Below, one piece after another: positions 32,810-43,589 of a stretch of DNA of 64,000 nucleotides. The notes under the pieces were generated by a model, which saw only the letters and a list, made by a program, of their open reading frames with translations, made no database searches and was not told the origin of the DNA. The stretch lies in assembly GCF_015040615.1 (NCBI RefSeq), contig NZ_CP060402.1:682001-746000 (forward strand), read 5' to 3'. The DNA comes from Microbacterium sp. YJN-G (GTDB lineage Bacteria; Actinomycetota; Actinomycetes; Actinomycetales; Microbacteriaceae). A program made the position numbers and the translations under genes. Numbering within the stretch: the stretch's first letter is position 1; each line of letters starts with the position of its first letter.

Positions 32810-34488
32810 GCGGTCTTCCCTTGTGCGTTCGGGGTGGAGTCGTGGTCTTGCGTGGTCTCGGGGCCTGCGGGGAGCACGACGGTCACCTCGGTGCCCTGTC
32901 CGAGTTCGCTGCGCACCTCGAACCGGCCGTCGGCGGCCACGACGATCTCGCGCGAGATGCTCAACCCCAGCCCGGTGCCGGGGATGCCGCGCTCGCGGGC
33001 GAGCTCGGTGCGGAACTCGCGCTCGAAGATGCGCGGCAGATCCTGCTCCGAGATGCCGATGCCGGTGTCGGCGATGACCAGGGCGACCTCGCCCGGGGCC
33101 GGCCGGAACCCGCGCACCGAGATGCGCCCGCCGCGCTGGGCGTACTTGATGCCGTTGCCGACCACGTTGTCGACGACCTGACGCATGCGGAAGGCGTCGC
33201 CCGACACAGGCAGGCGCTCGTCGAGGTCGGCGTCGACAGCGATGCCGGCGGACTCGGCGGCCGGGGCGAAGCCCTCGAGCGATGCCCGGGCGAGGTCGGC
33301 GAGGTCGAAGTCGATCCCCGCTTCGTCGCGGCGCTGCGCCGGCGTGAGCAGGGCGTCGTCGATCAGCCGCTGCATCCGCCCTCCCGCTCGCTCGACCACC
33401 GTGAGCTGGTCCCGTGCCGACTCGGGCAGGTCCTCCCGCTCGAGCAGCAGGTCGATGTGACCGAGGATCGCGGTGAGCGGATTGCGCAGCTCGTGCGAGA
33501 TCGTGCGCCGCTTGGCGTTCTCGCTCGCGCTGGGGTCGGCGGTCTGCGTGACATCCTCGACGACCAGCAGCAGGCCGTCGCCGGTGACGACACCGTGGTC
33601 GATCATCTTCGTCGACACCTTCACCGCCCGCCATTCGCCGTCCAGGCCGAACAGCCAGACGATCTCGTCGCTGAACTGCTCGCCGCGCGAGGCGCGGGCG
33701 ATCGAGGTCTGATCGGACGGGATCGGCTCGCCGCGGCGGGCGCGGTACTCGACCGGGCGCACCGGGTGCTGCTGCGCCGCGCCGCCGAGGGCGTAGATCG
33801 TGCGGAACGTGTCGTTCGGCTCGTCGATCAGGCCGCCGTTGAGCACACGGGCGACGCCGATGTCGAGCGAGTTCATCAGCCGGCTGGTGCGCGCCTTCTG
33901 GTCGTTCACGCGCTGCAGGGCGTGCACGAGGCGATCCGACTGGGCGCGCAGCAGCCCGCGGATGGAGCGGTTGCGCCGCGAACCCACCGACGAGACCAGG
34001 CCTGCGAAGCCGAGGGTGATCATGAGCGTGACACCGTAGATGGTCGTCTCGGGCGTGAGCCCGCCCGCCAGCAGCCCGGCGATGTCGATCACGGCGATCA
34101 GCGAGAGCACGCCGATCAGCACGCCCATCGAGAAGTAGGTGCCGGTCCACACGACGGGGAACACCCACAGCACGGTCGCCACCGGCGCGCCTCCGGCAGC
34201 GACCACGCCGATGAACAGCACGTTCAGCACCGGCAGCGTGACCACGCCCGCCGAGCCGATGCGATGCCACGGAATCGCCAGCGAGATCACGGTGGTGAGG
34301 ATGATCAGCACCAGGCCGATGCTGAAGAGCGGGTCCAGGAAGCGCTCCGGGGTAAGCAGGGCGACACCCACGCTGATCGTCACCACCGCGAACGCGATCA
34401 CCAGCTGCCATTGCCAGATCGACCGGCACCGGCTGTCGCCGAAATACTGGGCCGCCGATGACGGGGGCACGGTGAACCCAGTCAGCAT
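32806..34488 (-). CDS. Membrane sensor histidine kinase
   Basis: A 560-residue kinase. Five or six helices cover residues 28-165 and are followed by a coiled segment ([20 protein letters not shown]). A PAS-like region covers about 200-315. The dimerisation domain has H332 in [20 protein letters not shown]. The ATPase domain has the N box [15 protein letters not shown], the G1 box [20 protein letters not shown] and the G2 box [13 protein letters not shown]. It would autophosphorylate H332 and pass phosphate to the regulator encoded at 30716-31561. The first ATG gives the full set of helices. The signal sensed is unknown. It is divergent from the pantothenate kinase gene with 72 bases between. 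Confidence 0.92.
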   Translation of the reverse strand: MLTGFTVPPSSAAQYFGDSRCRSIWQWQLVIAFAVVTISVGVALLTPERFLDPLFSIGLVLIILTTVISLAIPWHRIGSAGVVTLPVLNVLFIGVVAAGGAPVATVLWVFPVVWTGTYFSMGVLIGVLSLIAVIDIAGLLAGGLTPETTIYGVTLMITLGFAGLVSSVGSRRNRSIRGLLRAQSDRLVHALQRVNDQKARTSRLMNSLDIGVARVLNGGLIDEPNDTFRTIYALGGAAQQHPVRPVEYRARRGEPIPSDQTSIARASRGEQFSDEIVWLFGLDGEWRAVKVSTKMIDHGVVTGDGLLLVVEDVTQTADPSASENAKRRTISHELRNPLTAILGHIDLLLEREDLPESARDQLTVVERAGGRMQRLIDDALLTPAQRRDEAGIDFDLADLARASLEGFAPAAESAGIAVDADLDERLPVSGDAFRMRQVVDNVVGNGIKYAQRGGRISVRGFRPAPGEVALVIADTGIGISEQDLPRIFEREFRTELARERGIPGTGLGLSISREIVVAADGRFEVRSELGQGTEVTVVLPAGPETTQDHDSTPNAQGKTA

Positions 34489-34560
34489 GGCGTCAGTCTA
34501 TCGACGGGCGTGTCGCCGCCCGCGGCATCCGGCGCATTCGCGCCGTGGCGCGCCATTACG

Positions 34561-35511
34561 ATGGATGCCGTGACCGCTGACGCCTCGCTGACTCTCTCGC
34601 CGTACCGCGAGATCGGACGTGCGGAATGGGCGCGCCTCGCCGCAGACCTCGATCAGCCGCTGAGCGAGACCGAGGTCGTCGGCATCCGGGGCATCGGCGA
34701 CCGGCTGAACCTCACCGAGGTGCGCGAGGTGTACATGCCGCTGAGCCGCCTGCTCAGCCTGTACGCCAGCTCGATCCGCAAGCTCGGTGCGGCGACCAGC
34801 GACTTCCTGCACGAAGAGGACTCGACCACCCCGTTCGTGGTCGGCATCGCGGGATCCGTCGCCGTCGGCAAGTCGACCATCGCGCGCCTGCTGCGCGAGC
34901 TGATGAGCCGCTGGCCCGGCACCCCGCGCGTGGAGCTGGTCACCACCGACGGCTTCCTCTACCCGAACGCCGAGCTCGAGAGGCGCGGGCTGATGGACCG
35001 CAAGGGCTTCCCCGAGTCGTACGACCGTCGCGCGCTGATCTCGTTCCTCACCGAGGTCAAGAGCGGTGCCGCCGAGGTGCGGGCGCCGTTCTATTCGCAC
35101 ATGCGGTACGACATCGTCCCCGACGCGCACGTCGTCGTGCGCCGGCCCGACGTCGTCATCGTCGAGGGGCTGAACGTGCTGCAGCCGCCGCCCGCCCCCA
35201 ACGACGTCGCCGTGAGCGACCTGTTCGACTTCTCGATCTACGTGGATGCCGAGACCGAGCACATCGAGCGCTGGTACACCGACCGGTTCCTGGCGCTGCG
35301 CAAGGGCGCGTTCAGCAACCCCTCGTCGTACTTCAACGTGTTCGCGCACCTCACCGACGACGAGGCCGTGACGACCGCGCTGGGCTACTGGCGCGAGATC
35401 AACATGCCGAACCTCGTCGAGAACGTGCTGCCGACGAAGCACCGCGCGACGCTCGTGCTGCGCAAGGGCGCCGACCACGCCGTCGAGACGGTGCAGCTCC
35501 GCAAGGTGTGA
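34561..35511 (+). CDS. coaA: Type I pantothenate kinase
   Basis: A 316-residue P-loop kinase phosphorylating pantothenate, the first step of coenzyme A synthesis. It matches the family from end to end: [29 protein letters not shown], the Walker [10 protein letters not shown] (near residue 102), [62 protein letters not shown] and [23 protein letters not shown] at 34561 was chosen over upstream GTG codons because it gives the usual N-terminus. A GTG at 34570 is also possible. The gene lies divergent from the histidine kinase and is followed by three palindromic repeats before glmS. Confidence 0.96.
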   Translation: MDAVTADASLTLSPYREIGRAEWARLAADLDQPLSETEVVGIRGIGDRLNLTEVREVYMPLSRLLSLYASSIRKLGAATSDFLHEEDSTTPFVVGIAGSVAVGKSTIARLLRELMSRWPGTPRVELVTTDGFLYPNAELERRGLMDRKGFPESYDRRALISFLTEVKSGAAEVRAPFYSHMRYDIVPDAHVVVRRPDVVIVEGLNVLQPPPAPNDVAVSDLFDFSIYVDAETEHIERWYTDRFLALRKGAFSNPSSYFNVFAHLTDDEAVTTALGYWREINMPNLVENVLPTKHRATLVLRKGADHAVETVQLRKV

Positions 35512-35554
35512 GGTCGGGGCGGGTCGGGTCGGCGTTCTTCTCGTTCTCTTCCTT

Positions 35555-35803
35555 GAGGTGGCGCAACACGCGGCATCCGGTGGGCGTGAGGCCACCATCT
35601 GTGACACCTGAACCGGGGGAGGGGTCGCCAGTCTTCCGCTCTTCCTCGTCAAGGTGGCGCAACACGCGGCATCCGGTGTGCGTGACGCCACCATCTGCGA
35701 CACCTGAGCGGGGGGGGAGGGGTCGCTCGTCTTCCGCTCTTCCTCCTCGAGGTGGCGCAACACGCGGCATCCGGTGGGCGTGACGCCACCACCTGCGACA
35801 CCT
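35555..35803. repeat. Three palindromic repeats (family A) between coaA and glmS
   Basis: The 361-base gap 35512-35872 holds three copies of a 55-56 bp element (35555-35609, 35651-35706, 35749-35803). Each runs GAGGTGGCGCAACACGCGGC to a closing GCGACACCT or GTGACACCT, with the arms GGTGKCGCA and TGYGACACC in inverted order. Here the asymmetric centre is in the opposite orientation to the copies at 37795-37946 and 62855-63253. They are separated by 40-45 bases of G-rich filler including a run of eight G. Apart from the glmS ribosome-binding region nothing else is recognisable in the gap. Confidence 0.85.
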
Positions 35804-35872
35804 GAACCGGGGGAGCCAGGCCCTGGAGTTCGTTCGGCTCCCTTGCAAATTGCGCCGCTTATCCTTGAATCC

Positions 35873-37717
<1,845 letters not shown>

Positions 37718-37729
37718 TCTGACTCAGCG

Positions 37730-37763
37730 AACCGCCTCGGAGCCGCGTGCCCCGGGGCGGTTT
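37730..37763 (+). terminator. Possible intrinsic terminator after glmS
   Basis: Twelve bases after the glmS stop, AACCGCC (37730-37736) pairs with GGCGGTT (37756-37762), followed by TTCG. There is no long U-tract, as is common in high-GC actinobacteria, so confidence is moderate. Confidence 0.5.
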
Positions 37764-37794
37764 CGCATTGTGGGGCCGTCCTGACGTCCGTTCG

Positions 37795-37946
37795 GGTGTC
37801 GCAAATGGTGGCGTCGGGTGGGGAGGATGCCGCGTGTTGCGACACCTCGAGAGGGAAGGGCTGGGGCGTCGGCGTGGCCGACCTCGGTTCGGGTGTCGCA
37901 CATGGTGGCGTCGGGTCGGGAGGAAGCCGCGTGTTGCGACACCTCG
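37795..37946. repeat. Two palindromic repeats (family A) after glmS
   Basis: The 406-base gap 37718-38123 holds two copies of the family A element (37795-37849 and 37891-37946). The left arm is GGGTGTCGCAAATGG or GGGTGTCGCACATGG, and the right arm is GCCGCGTGTTGCGACACC. After them comes about 150 bases with no recognisable gene or repeat, then the ROK promoter. The two copies are separated by a GC-rich spacer, not by conserved CRISPR-like repeats. Confidence 0.85.
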
Positions 37947-38105
37947 AGAGGGAAGGGGTGACGCTCGAGGTAAATCCTCGGCTCGATCCTGCCTTGGCGG
38001 TGGGGCCGAGACGCCACGGAGACGTCCATCGCGTGGAGCGCTGAATGAGAAGCATCCCAGATGTATGCAGCATCGCTCACGTACGCTGGCCAGCGGGGCC
38101 GTCGG

Positions 38106-38126
38106 TAAGGTTTACTAACAAATATG
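38106..38126 (+). promoter_or_regulatory. Promoter and operator-like site at the ROK gene start
   Basis: A -10 element TAAGGT (38106-38111) lies 12 bases before the ATG at 38124, so the mRNA would have almost no leader. GGTTTACTAACAAA (38109-38122) overlaps it. This AT-rich word is strikingly out of place in the GC-rich surroundings and resembles sites bound by ROK/NagC-type regulators. Auto-regulation is therefore likely. No -35 stands out. Confidence 0.5.
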
Positions 38127-39305
38127 CTGCAGTCAGACGGCCCCCAGGACGCGCAGGGACGCACCGCTGCATCCGCGCGCGCCTTCGGGCCGTCGCGGCG
38201 GCTCCGCTCGCGCGCGAAGCTGCTGCCCGAGCACGCACGCGGACACAATCGCGCCCTCGTACTGCAGACGCTCTACCACTCCGGGGCGATGAGCCGCGCC
38301 GACCTCGCCCGCGAGACCGGGCTCACCCGCGTGACCATCTCCGACCTCGTCTCAGAGCTCATCGCCGACGGCGTCGTCAAGGAGAAGGGGCTGCGCGAGG
38401 TATCGGGCCCCGGCAAGCCCGCGACCCTGATCGACATCGACCGCACCGGGCACCAGGTCATCGGCATCGACCTGTCGGGCTCGACCCGCTTCGAGGGTGC
38501 CGTCATGTCGCTCGACGGCGAGGTGATCACCCGCGATGCCATCGAGCGCCCGGAGGGGCGCGACGGCGACGCCACGCTCGCGGTGATGCTGCAGCTGGCC
38601 AGGCGGCTGGTGGACGCCGCCGATCAGCCGATCCTCGGCGTCGGCATCGGCACGCAGGGCGTGGTCAGCGCCGACGGCGTGGTGCTCAGCTCGCCCAACC
38701 TCGGCTGGCACGGCCTGCCGCTGCAGGCGCGCACGAGCCTCGAGCTCGGCCTGCCCGTGATCGTGCGCAACGACGCCAACGCCGCCGTGCTCGCGGAGTA
38801 CACGTTCGGCGCGGAGCGCAGCGACTTCATCCTCATCAAGATCGGCCGCGGTGTCGGTGCCGGACTCATCTCGGGAAGCCAGCCGCTGGTCGGCAGCCGG
38901 TTCGCCGCGGGTGAGATCGGGCACGTCGTGGTCGGCACCGACGGCGGGCCGCGCTGCGTTTGCGGCCGGGACGGGTGCCTGGAGGCATGGCTGAACGTCG
39001 GTCGGCTCACGGCGGCGATCGAGGCGGACCCCGAATCCCGCGACAGCGTGCTGCACGACGCCGGGGCGCGCATGGCGATCGGCATCGCGCCGATCGTCGC
39101 CGCCCTCGACCTGTCGGACATCGTGCTGTCGGGGCCGACCGAGCTGCTCTCGGACGTCTTCATCCGCGCGGCGATCGACACGCTCCGCGAGCGCACCCTC
39201 GCCGAGGTCTTCGACGACGTCGTGATCCGCGTCACCGCACAGCAGGACATCGTGCTGCGCGGCGCGGCGGTCATGGTGCTCTCGGATCAGCTGGGGATCT
39301 CGTAG
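38124..39305 (+). CDS. ROK-family transcriptional regulator
   Basis: A 393-residue protein. The N-terminal helix-turn-helix spans residues 38-85 (HNRALVLQTLYHSGAMSRAD, ETGLTRVTISDLVSELI). The ROK sugar-kinase-like domain has GIDLSGSTRF, a GIGTQGVV loop, VRNDANAAVLAEYTFG, GRGVGAGLISG and the zinc-binding signature CVCGRDGCLEAW. Such proteins sense sugars or sugar phosphates and repress uptake and catabolic genes. The hexosaminidase gene converges on it 54 bases downstream, and glmS lies upstream, so an amino sugar ligand is plausible but not shown. An operator-like AT-rich site overlaps its own promoter. The DNA-binding domain argues against a pure sugar kinase. Confidence 0.9.
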   Translation: MLQSDGPQDAQGRTAASARAFGPSRRLRSRAKLLPEHARGHNRALVLQTLYHSGAMSRADLARETGLTRVTISDLVSELIADGVVKEKGLREVSGPGKPATLIDIDRTGHQVIGIDLSGSTRFEGAVMSLDGEVITRDAIERPEGRDGDATLAVMLQLARRLVDAADQPILGVGIGTQGVVSADGVVLSSPNLGWHGLPLQARTSLELGLPVIVRNDANAAVLAEYTFGAERSDFILIKIGRGVGAGLISGSQPLVGSRFAAGEIGHVVVGTDGGPRCVCGRDGCLEAWLNVGRLTAAIEADPESRDSVLHDAGARMAIGIAPIVAALDLSDIVLSGPTELLSDVFIRAAIDTLRERTLAEVFDDVVIRVTAQQDIVLRGAAVMVLSDQLGIS

Positions 39306-39359
39306 GCCTGCCGCCGGGCCGGGCTGACGGGGTCAGTCCGCCGGGCCGGGCTGCCGGTG

Positions 39360-40886
39360 TCAGTCCGCCGGCAGCGTGACCTGCACGCCCGACTCGCGCA
39401 GCACGGGAGCCAGGTGCTCGAGGCGGCTGCGGTAGGACTCCCACGTGCGGCCCTCGGCATCCCGCGGCGACCAGGCGACCTCGGCGTGCGCGGTCACCCG
39501 CGGGTACACCAGGGCGTCGGACTGGCCGAACGTCTCGATCGTCTCCGACCACAGCGGCGCCTCGACGCCCAGGATCGCCGACTCGGGTACGTCGACCACG
39601 TCGGCCGGCTCCCAGTCGTACGCCAGGCGCAGCGGAACGATGCCCGCCCACGACAGCCCCAGCAGGAAGTCGGCGTGCGGCTTCATGTCGAGGTACGTGC
39701 GATCCGACGGCGACATGATCAGCGCGCCGCCGCGCTCGACGAAGTGGATCGCCTCCTTGGCGTGCGAGCCCTTCGGCTCGACGCTGCCCCAGTACTGGCC
39801 GATCGTGCCCTCGGCGATGTCCTGCACGGCGCCGGCCTCGTGCCAGGCGACCGGGGTCTTGCCGGTGCCGGCGGCGATGCGCGTGACGCGCTCGAAGAAC
39901 GCCGCGAAGTCCGCCGCCGGGGTGCCCAGGCATTCATCGCCGCCCACGTGCAGGTATGGGCCGGGGGTCATCTCGGCGACCTCGGTGAGCACGTCGGTGA
40001 CGAACCCGTAGGTGCGCTCGTCGTGGATGCGCACCGAGGAGTGCCCGACCGCCCAGCCGGCGTAGTGCTCGCCGTGCACGGGGTCGGGCTGGCCCAGCCG
40101 CTTGGCATCGGCCCGTGACTGCTCGGTCAGCCAGGGCTGCTCGACCAGGTCGGGGTAGGCGACGCCGACGGCGTGCGTGTGGCCGGGCAGGTCGATCTCG
40201 GGCACGACCGTGATGTGCCGGCGGGTCGCGTAGTCGACGATCCCGGCGTAGTCGGCCTTGGTGAAGAACCCGCCGGCGCCGCCGGTGGAGTCACCCGACG
40301 CGGCACGCTCGGTCAGCAACGGCCACGAGTCGATCTGGATGCGCCAGCCCTGGTCGTCGGTCAGATGCAGGTGCAGGTGGTTGAACTTCAGCGCCGCGGC
40401 GCGATCGATGAAGGTCTTCACGTCGTCGACGCCGAAGAAGTGCCGGGCGACGTCGAGCATCACGCCGCGGTAGGCGAAGCGGGGTGCGTCCTCGATGAGC
40501 AGGCGGGGGAGGGCCCAACCCGTGTCTGCGCGGTGGAGCAGCTGCAGCAGGGTGCGGGTTCCGTAGAACAGGCCCGCGGCATCCGGTGCGGTGATGCGGA
40601 CGCTCTCACCGCGGCTGTCGATGGTGTGGCTCTCAGGGGCGCCCTCGCCCTCGAGGGCGAGGATGATCGCCGCGCCCGCGGCATCCGACTCCGCGGCATC
40701 CGACTCCGCGGCATCCGACTCTGCGGCATCCGCGCCGAAGCGGTCGGCGAGGTCGCGCCGCAGCAGTGCGGCGGTCTCGGGGTGGCCCTCGACGCCGAGG
40801 GACACGAGCTCGAGCACGCCGTCGCCTGCACTGACGCGGGCAGGCAGGGGGATGAGCGGCAGCGAATCAGTAAAGGGCATGAACAA
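39360..40886 (-). CDS. GH20 beta-N-acetylhexosaminidase
   Basis: A 508-residue glycoside hydrolase family 20 enzyme. The catalytic pair lies in YLHVGGDECLGTP, where the Asp positions the substrate N-acetyl group and the Glu is the acid. Other family marks are RFAYRGVMLDVARHFF, LKFNHLHLHLTDDQGWRIQI, ITVVPEIDLPGHTHA and GQYWGSVEPKG. No signal peptide is visible, so it probably acts in the cytoplasm on chitobiose or muropeptide fragments. Residues near 53-68 hold a short DAAES repeat encoded by tandem 15-base units (40680-40730), likely variable in length. The start could be ATG 40886 or ATG 40880. It converges on the ROK gene. Confidence 0.93.
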   Translation of the reverse strand: MFMPFTDSLPLIPLPARVSAGDGVLELVSLGVEGHPETAALLRRDLADRFGADAAESDAAESDAAESDAAGAAIILALEGEGAPESHTIDSRGESVRITAPDAAGLFYGTRTLLQLLHRADTGWALPRLLIEDAPRFAYRGVMLDVARHFFGVDDVKTFIDRAAALKFNHLHLHLTDDQGWRIQIDSWPLLTERAASGDSTGGAGGFFTKADYAGIVDYATRRHITVVPEIDLPGHTHAVGVAYPDLVEQPWLTEQSRADAKRLGQPDPVHGEHYAGWAVGHSSVRIHDERTYGFVTDVLTEVAEMTPGPYLHVGGDECLGTPAADFAAFFERVTRIAAGTGKTPVAWHEAGAVQDIAEGTIGQYWGSVEPKGSHAKEAIHFVERGGALIMSPSDRTYLDMKPHADFLLGLSWAGIVPLRLAYDWEPADVVDVPESAILGVEAPLWSETIETFGQSDALVYPRVTAHAEVAWSPRDAEGRTWESYRSRLEHLAPVLRESGVQVTLPAD

Positions 40887-40983
40887 AACCTAGCCTGACC
40901 GGATGCCGTACGCCAGAACCCGGATCGTGCCGCAGACGCGGGCGCGCCACGGCCTGACGGACGCCGCCGAGTAGGCTGGGCGG

Positions 40984-41346
40984 GTGATCATCGGCACCGG
41001 TATCGACCTCGTGGACATGGCGCGGTTCGAGCGTTCGGTGACCCGCACGCCCCGGCTGCTGGAGCGCCTGTTCACCCCGGCCGAGCAGACCCTGCGGCTG
41101 CGTTCGCTGGCCGCGCGGTACGCCGCGAAAGAGGCGCTGATCAAGGCGCTCGGCGGCAGCGACGGGGTGTACTGGACCGAGATCGAGATCGCCTCCGAGC
41201 CCTCGGGGCGTCCGCACTTCGTGCTCAGCGGCTCGACCGCCCAGGTCGTGTCCGAGCGCGGCATCACCGCGCTGCACCTGAGCATGACCCACGACGCCGG
41301 CCTCGCCGCGGCCTACGTGATCGCCGAACGAGTGGATCTGCCATGA
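40984..41346 (+). CDS. acpS: Holo-[acyl-carrier-protein] synthase
   Basis: A 120-residue phosphopantetheinyl transferase. It moves the 4'-phosphopantetheine arm from coenzyme A to acyl carrier protein. Motifs are the N-terminal GTGIDLVDMARFE with its Mg-binding Asp, FTPAEQTLRL, RYAAKEALIKALGG with the catalytic Glu and Lys, and LSMTHDAGLAAAYVIAE. Length and start (GTG, 40984) are normal for the family. It is the first gene of the housekeeping group acpS-alr-tsaE, separated from alr by 200 bases that hold a palindromic element. Confidence 0.95.
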   Translation: MIIGTGIDLVDMARFERSVTRTPRLLERLFTPAEQTLRLRSLAARYAAKEALIKALGGSDGVYWTEIEIASEPSGRPHFVLSGSTAQVVSERGITALHLSMTHDAGLAAAYVIAERVDLP

Positions 41347-41390
41347 CGACAAACTCCGCGTCCCCCGCCCGCGACCTCCCCCTCATCGCC

Positions 41391-41468
41391 GAAACCCCTC
41401 GTGGTCGTCGAGACCCCCGCGTATTCGCGTCAGCAGGGAGGGGTCTCGGCGCTCAGGAGGGGTTTCGA
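41391..41468. repeat. Nested palindrome between acpS and alr
   Basis: GAAACCCCTC (from 41391) is matched by GAGGGGTTTC (to 41468), and inside them GAGACCCC by GGGGTCTC, around a CGCG-TATT-CGCG centre. This 78-bp nested inverted repeat sits in the 200-base gap after acpS. It could be a terminator or a mobile repeat. I saw only this one copy in the window. Confidence 0.65.
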
Positions 41469-41545
41469 CGGGTGGGGACGGAGGCCGCGCACGAACGTCG
41501 CGTCGCGCGCGCGAGACGTGTGACCCGCGACAGAGGGGATGTCGC

Positions 41546-42643
41546 ATGACCACGCCGTTCCGTGAGGCAACGATCGACCTCGGTGCGGTCGCCGACAACG
41601 TCCGCCACCTGCGCAAGCTGACCGGTGTCGAGGTGATCGGCGTCGTCAAGGCCAACGGCTACGGTCATGGTGCGCCCGCCGTCGCGACCGCCGCGCTCGC
41701 CGGAGGCGCCACGCGCATCGGCACCGCCACGCTCGAGGAGTCGTTCGCGCTGCGCCGCGCCGGCATCACCGCGCCGCTCATGGCCTGGCTGCACGAACCG
41801 GGCCGGCGCTTCCACGACGCGGTCGAGGCGAACATCGAGATCGGCGTCTCCTCGCTCGAGCAGCTCACCGCGACGGCGGAGTCGGCACCGGCATCCGTCC
41901 ATCTCAAGGTCGACACCGGCCTCTCGCGCAATGGCATCGCCGCGCACGACCTCGACCGGGTGCTCGCGGAGGCGGCGCGGCTCGACCGCATCGGCCGCAT
42001 CCGGATCGTCGGGATCTTCAGTCACCTCTCCGGGGCCAGCCCCGATGACGACCGTGCGCAGCTGGCACGGTTCGAGCAGATCCTCGCGCAGGCCGAATCC
42101 TTCGGCATCCGTCCCGAGATCCGTCACCTCGCCGCGACCGCCGGCGCGATCTCGCTGCCCGAGGCGCGCCTCGACGCCGTGCGGGTCGGGCTCGGTCTGT
42201 ACGGGCTCTCGCCGTTCGCCGGACGCAGCTCGGCAGATCTCGGACTGCAGCCGGCGATGACGCTGCGGGCGTCGGTCGCGGCCGTGCGCCGCGTGCCCAT
42301 CAGCACCGGTGTCTCGTACGACTACGCGTACCGCACCGACCGTGAGACCACCCTCGCACTCGTGCCCCTCGGCTACGCCGACGGCGTGCCCAGGCAGGCA
42401 TCCGGACGCGGCCCCGTGCTCATCGGCGGACGGCAGTACCGTGTCGCCGGCCGCATCGCGATGGACCAGTTCGTCGTCGACGTGGGCGACGCCCCCGTCG
42501 CCGTGGGCGACGAAGTGGTGCTGTTCGGCGACCCGACGCTGGGTCAGCCGTCGGCGACCGACTGGGCGGATGCCGCGGGCACCATCAACTACGAGATCGT
42601 GACGCGCATCGGCGACCGCGTGCCGCGCCGGACCGTGTCGTGA
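41546..42643 (+). CDS. alr: Alanine racemase
   Basis: A 365-residue pyridoxal-phosphate enzyme interconverting L- and D-alanine for peptidoglycan. K35 in IGVVKANGYGHGA carries the cofactor, and the second catalytic residue is the Tyr of GVSYDYAYRTDRETTLALV. Other marks are HLKVDTGLSRNG, GIFSHLSGA, RVGLGLYGL and GRIAMDQFVVDVG. The start ATG at 41546 has AGAGGGGA upstream. The stop overlaps the tsaE start by four bases (GTGA). The order alr-tsaE is usual in actinobacteria. Confidence 0.96.
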   Translation: MTTPFREATIDLGAVADNVRHLRKLTGVEVIGVVKANGYGHGAPAVATAALAGGATRIGTATLEESFALRRAGITAPLMAWLHEPGRRFHDAVEANIEIGVSSLEQLTATAESAPASVHLKVDTGLSRNGIAAHDLDRVLAEAARLDRIGRIRIVGIFSHLSGASPDDDRAQLARFEQILAQAESFGIRPEIRHLAATAGAISLPEARLDAVRVGLGLYGLSPFAGRSSADLGLQPAMTLRASVAAVRRVPISTGVSYDYAYRTDRETTLALVPLGYADGVPRQASGRGPVLIGGRQYRVAGRIAMDQFVVDVGDAPVAVGDEVVLFGDPTLGQPSATDWADAAGTINYEIVTRIGDRVPRRTVS

Positions 42644-43122
42644 GCGTCGACGCGGCGCTGATCGGCCGGCACGAGATCACCACCTCGGATGCCATGGAGC
42701 GCCTCGGTCTGCGCATCGGCGAGCAGCTGCAGGCCGGCGACGTGCTCGTGCTGACCGGACCGCTCGGCGCGGGCAAGACGACCTTCACGCGGGGTCTCGC
42801 CGAGGGGCTGGGCGTGCGCGGACCCGTGCAGAGCCCGACGTTCGTCATCGCCCGCACGCATCCGTCGCTGGTCGGTCGCGCGCCGCTCGTGCACGTCGAC
42901 GCCTACCGGCTCGGATCGGCGGCGGAACTTGACGACCTCGACATCGACTTCGCGCGATCGGTGGTCGTCATCGAGTGGGGCCGGCCGATGGCATCCGCCG
43001 TCGCGGACTCGTGGTGGGACATCGAGATCGAGCGTCCGGTCGGCGGCGTGGGAGACCTCGCCGACGAGGACCTGGATGCCGACGCCCCGCGCTTCGTGAC
43101 CATCGCCCGCGTCGCCGCGTAG
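42640..43122 (+). CDS. tsaE: tRNA threonylcarbamoyladenosine biosynthesis ATPase
   Basis: A 160-residue P-loop ATPase that assists TsaD/TsaB in making t6A37 of ANN-decoding tRNAs. Visible are the Walker A LTGPLGAGKTTFTRGLAEGL, VQSPTFVIARTH, LVHVDAYRL and the Walker B-like VVVIEWGRP. GTG start overlaps the alr stop. In many actinobacteria tsaB, rimI and tsaD follow, but here the next gene is the end of the flagellar cluster in the opposite direction, separated by four repeats. The C-terminus has an acidic insert (GVGDLADEDLDADAPR). Confidence 0.95.
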   Translation: MSVDAALIGRHEITTSDAMERLGLRIGEQLQAGDVLVLTGPLGAGKTTFTRGLAEGLGVRGPVQSPTFVIARTHPSLVGRAPLVHVDAYRLGSAAELDDLDIDFARSVVVIEWGRPMASAVADSWWDIEIERPVGGVGDLADEDLDADAPRFVTIARVAA

Positions 43123-43173
43123 CCCGTCGCGGCTGCGGCGGCTCCCGTTCGCTCGCGCCCCCTGCACTCGCTC

Positions 43174-43574
43174 GCGGGTCCCGAATGGCTGCATCCGTTG
43201 GCGCGAGGTCACCATGTGGGACCCGCGAACTGGGGGTGGGGGTCTGTGACGCGCGGGGGGCGGTGCTGCGCGCTGGCCCTGTTCGCTCGCGGGTCCCGAA
43301 TGGCTGCATTCGTTGGCGTGAGGCCACCATGTGGGACCCGCGAATCTGGGGGTGGGGTCTGCGTCGAGAGGGGGGCGGTGCTGCGCGCTGGCCCCCTGCA
43401 CTCGCGGGTCCCGAATGGCGGCATCCGTTGGCGCGAGGTCACCATGTGGGACCCGCGAACCTGGGGGTGGGGTCGGCGACGAGAGGGCGGGGCGGTGCTG
43501 CGCGCCGGGCCTGCTCGCTCGCGGGTCCCGAATGGCTGCATCTGAGGGCCCGAGGCCGCCATTCGGGACCCGCG
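43174..43574. repeat. Four palindromic repeats (family B) between tsaE and csrA
   Basis: The 467-base gap between the converging tsaE and csrA genes is filled by four copies of a 54-56 bp element at 43174-43227, 43288-43342, 43404-43457 and 43519-43574. Each begins GCGGGTCCCGAATGG and ends with CCATGTGGGACCCGC or CCATTCGGGACCCGC, with TGCATCCGTTGGCGCGAGG between. In the last copy the arms are complementary over 16 bases, which could stop transcription from both sides. A fifth copy lies at 53265-53320. The filler between copies is G-rich and itself semi-repeated (GCGGTGCTGCGCGCTGG). Confidence 0.9.
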
Positions 43575-43589
43575 AACCCGGCGTGCGGG

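Noticed and set aside
41343..41549. 68-codon frame starting in the acpS stop (ATGA overlap) before alr
   Set aside because: Most of it translates the nested palindrome 41391-41468, is Arg-rich with no family features, and runs into the alr start. The overlap is probably chance.
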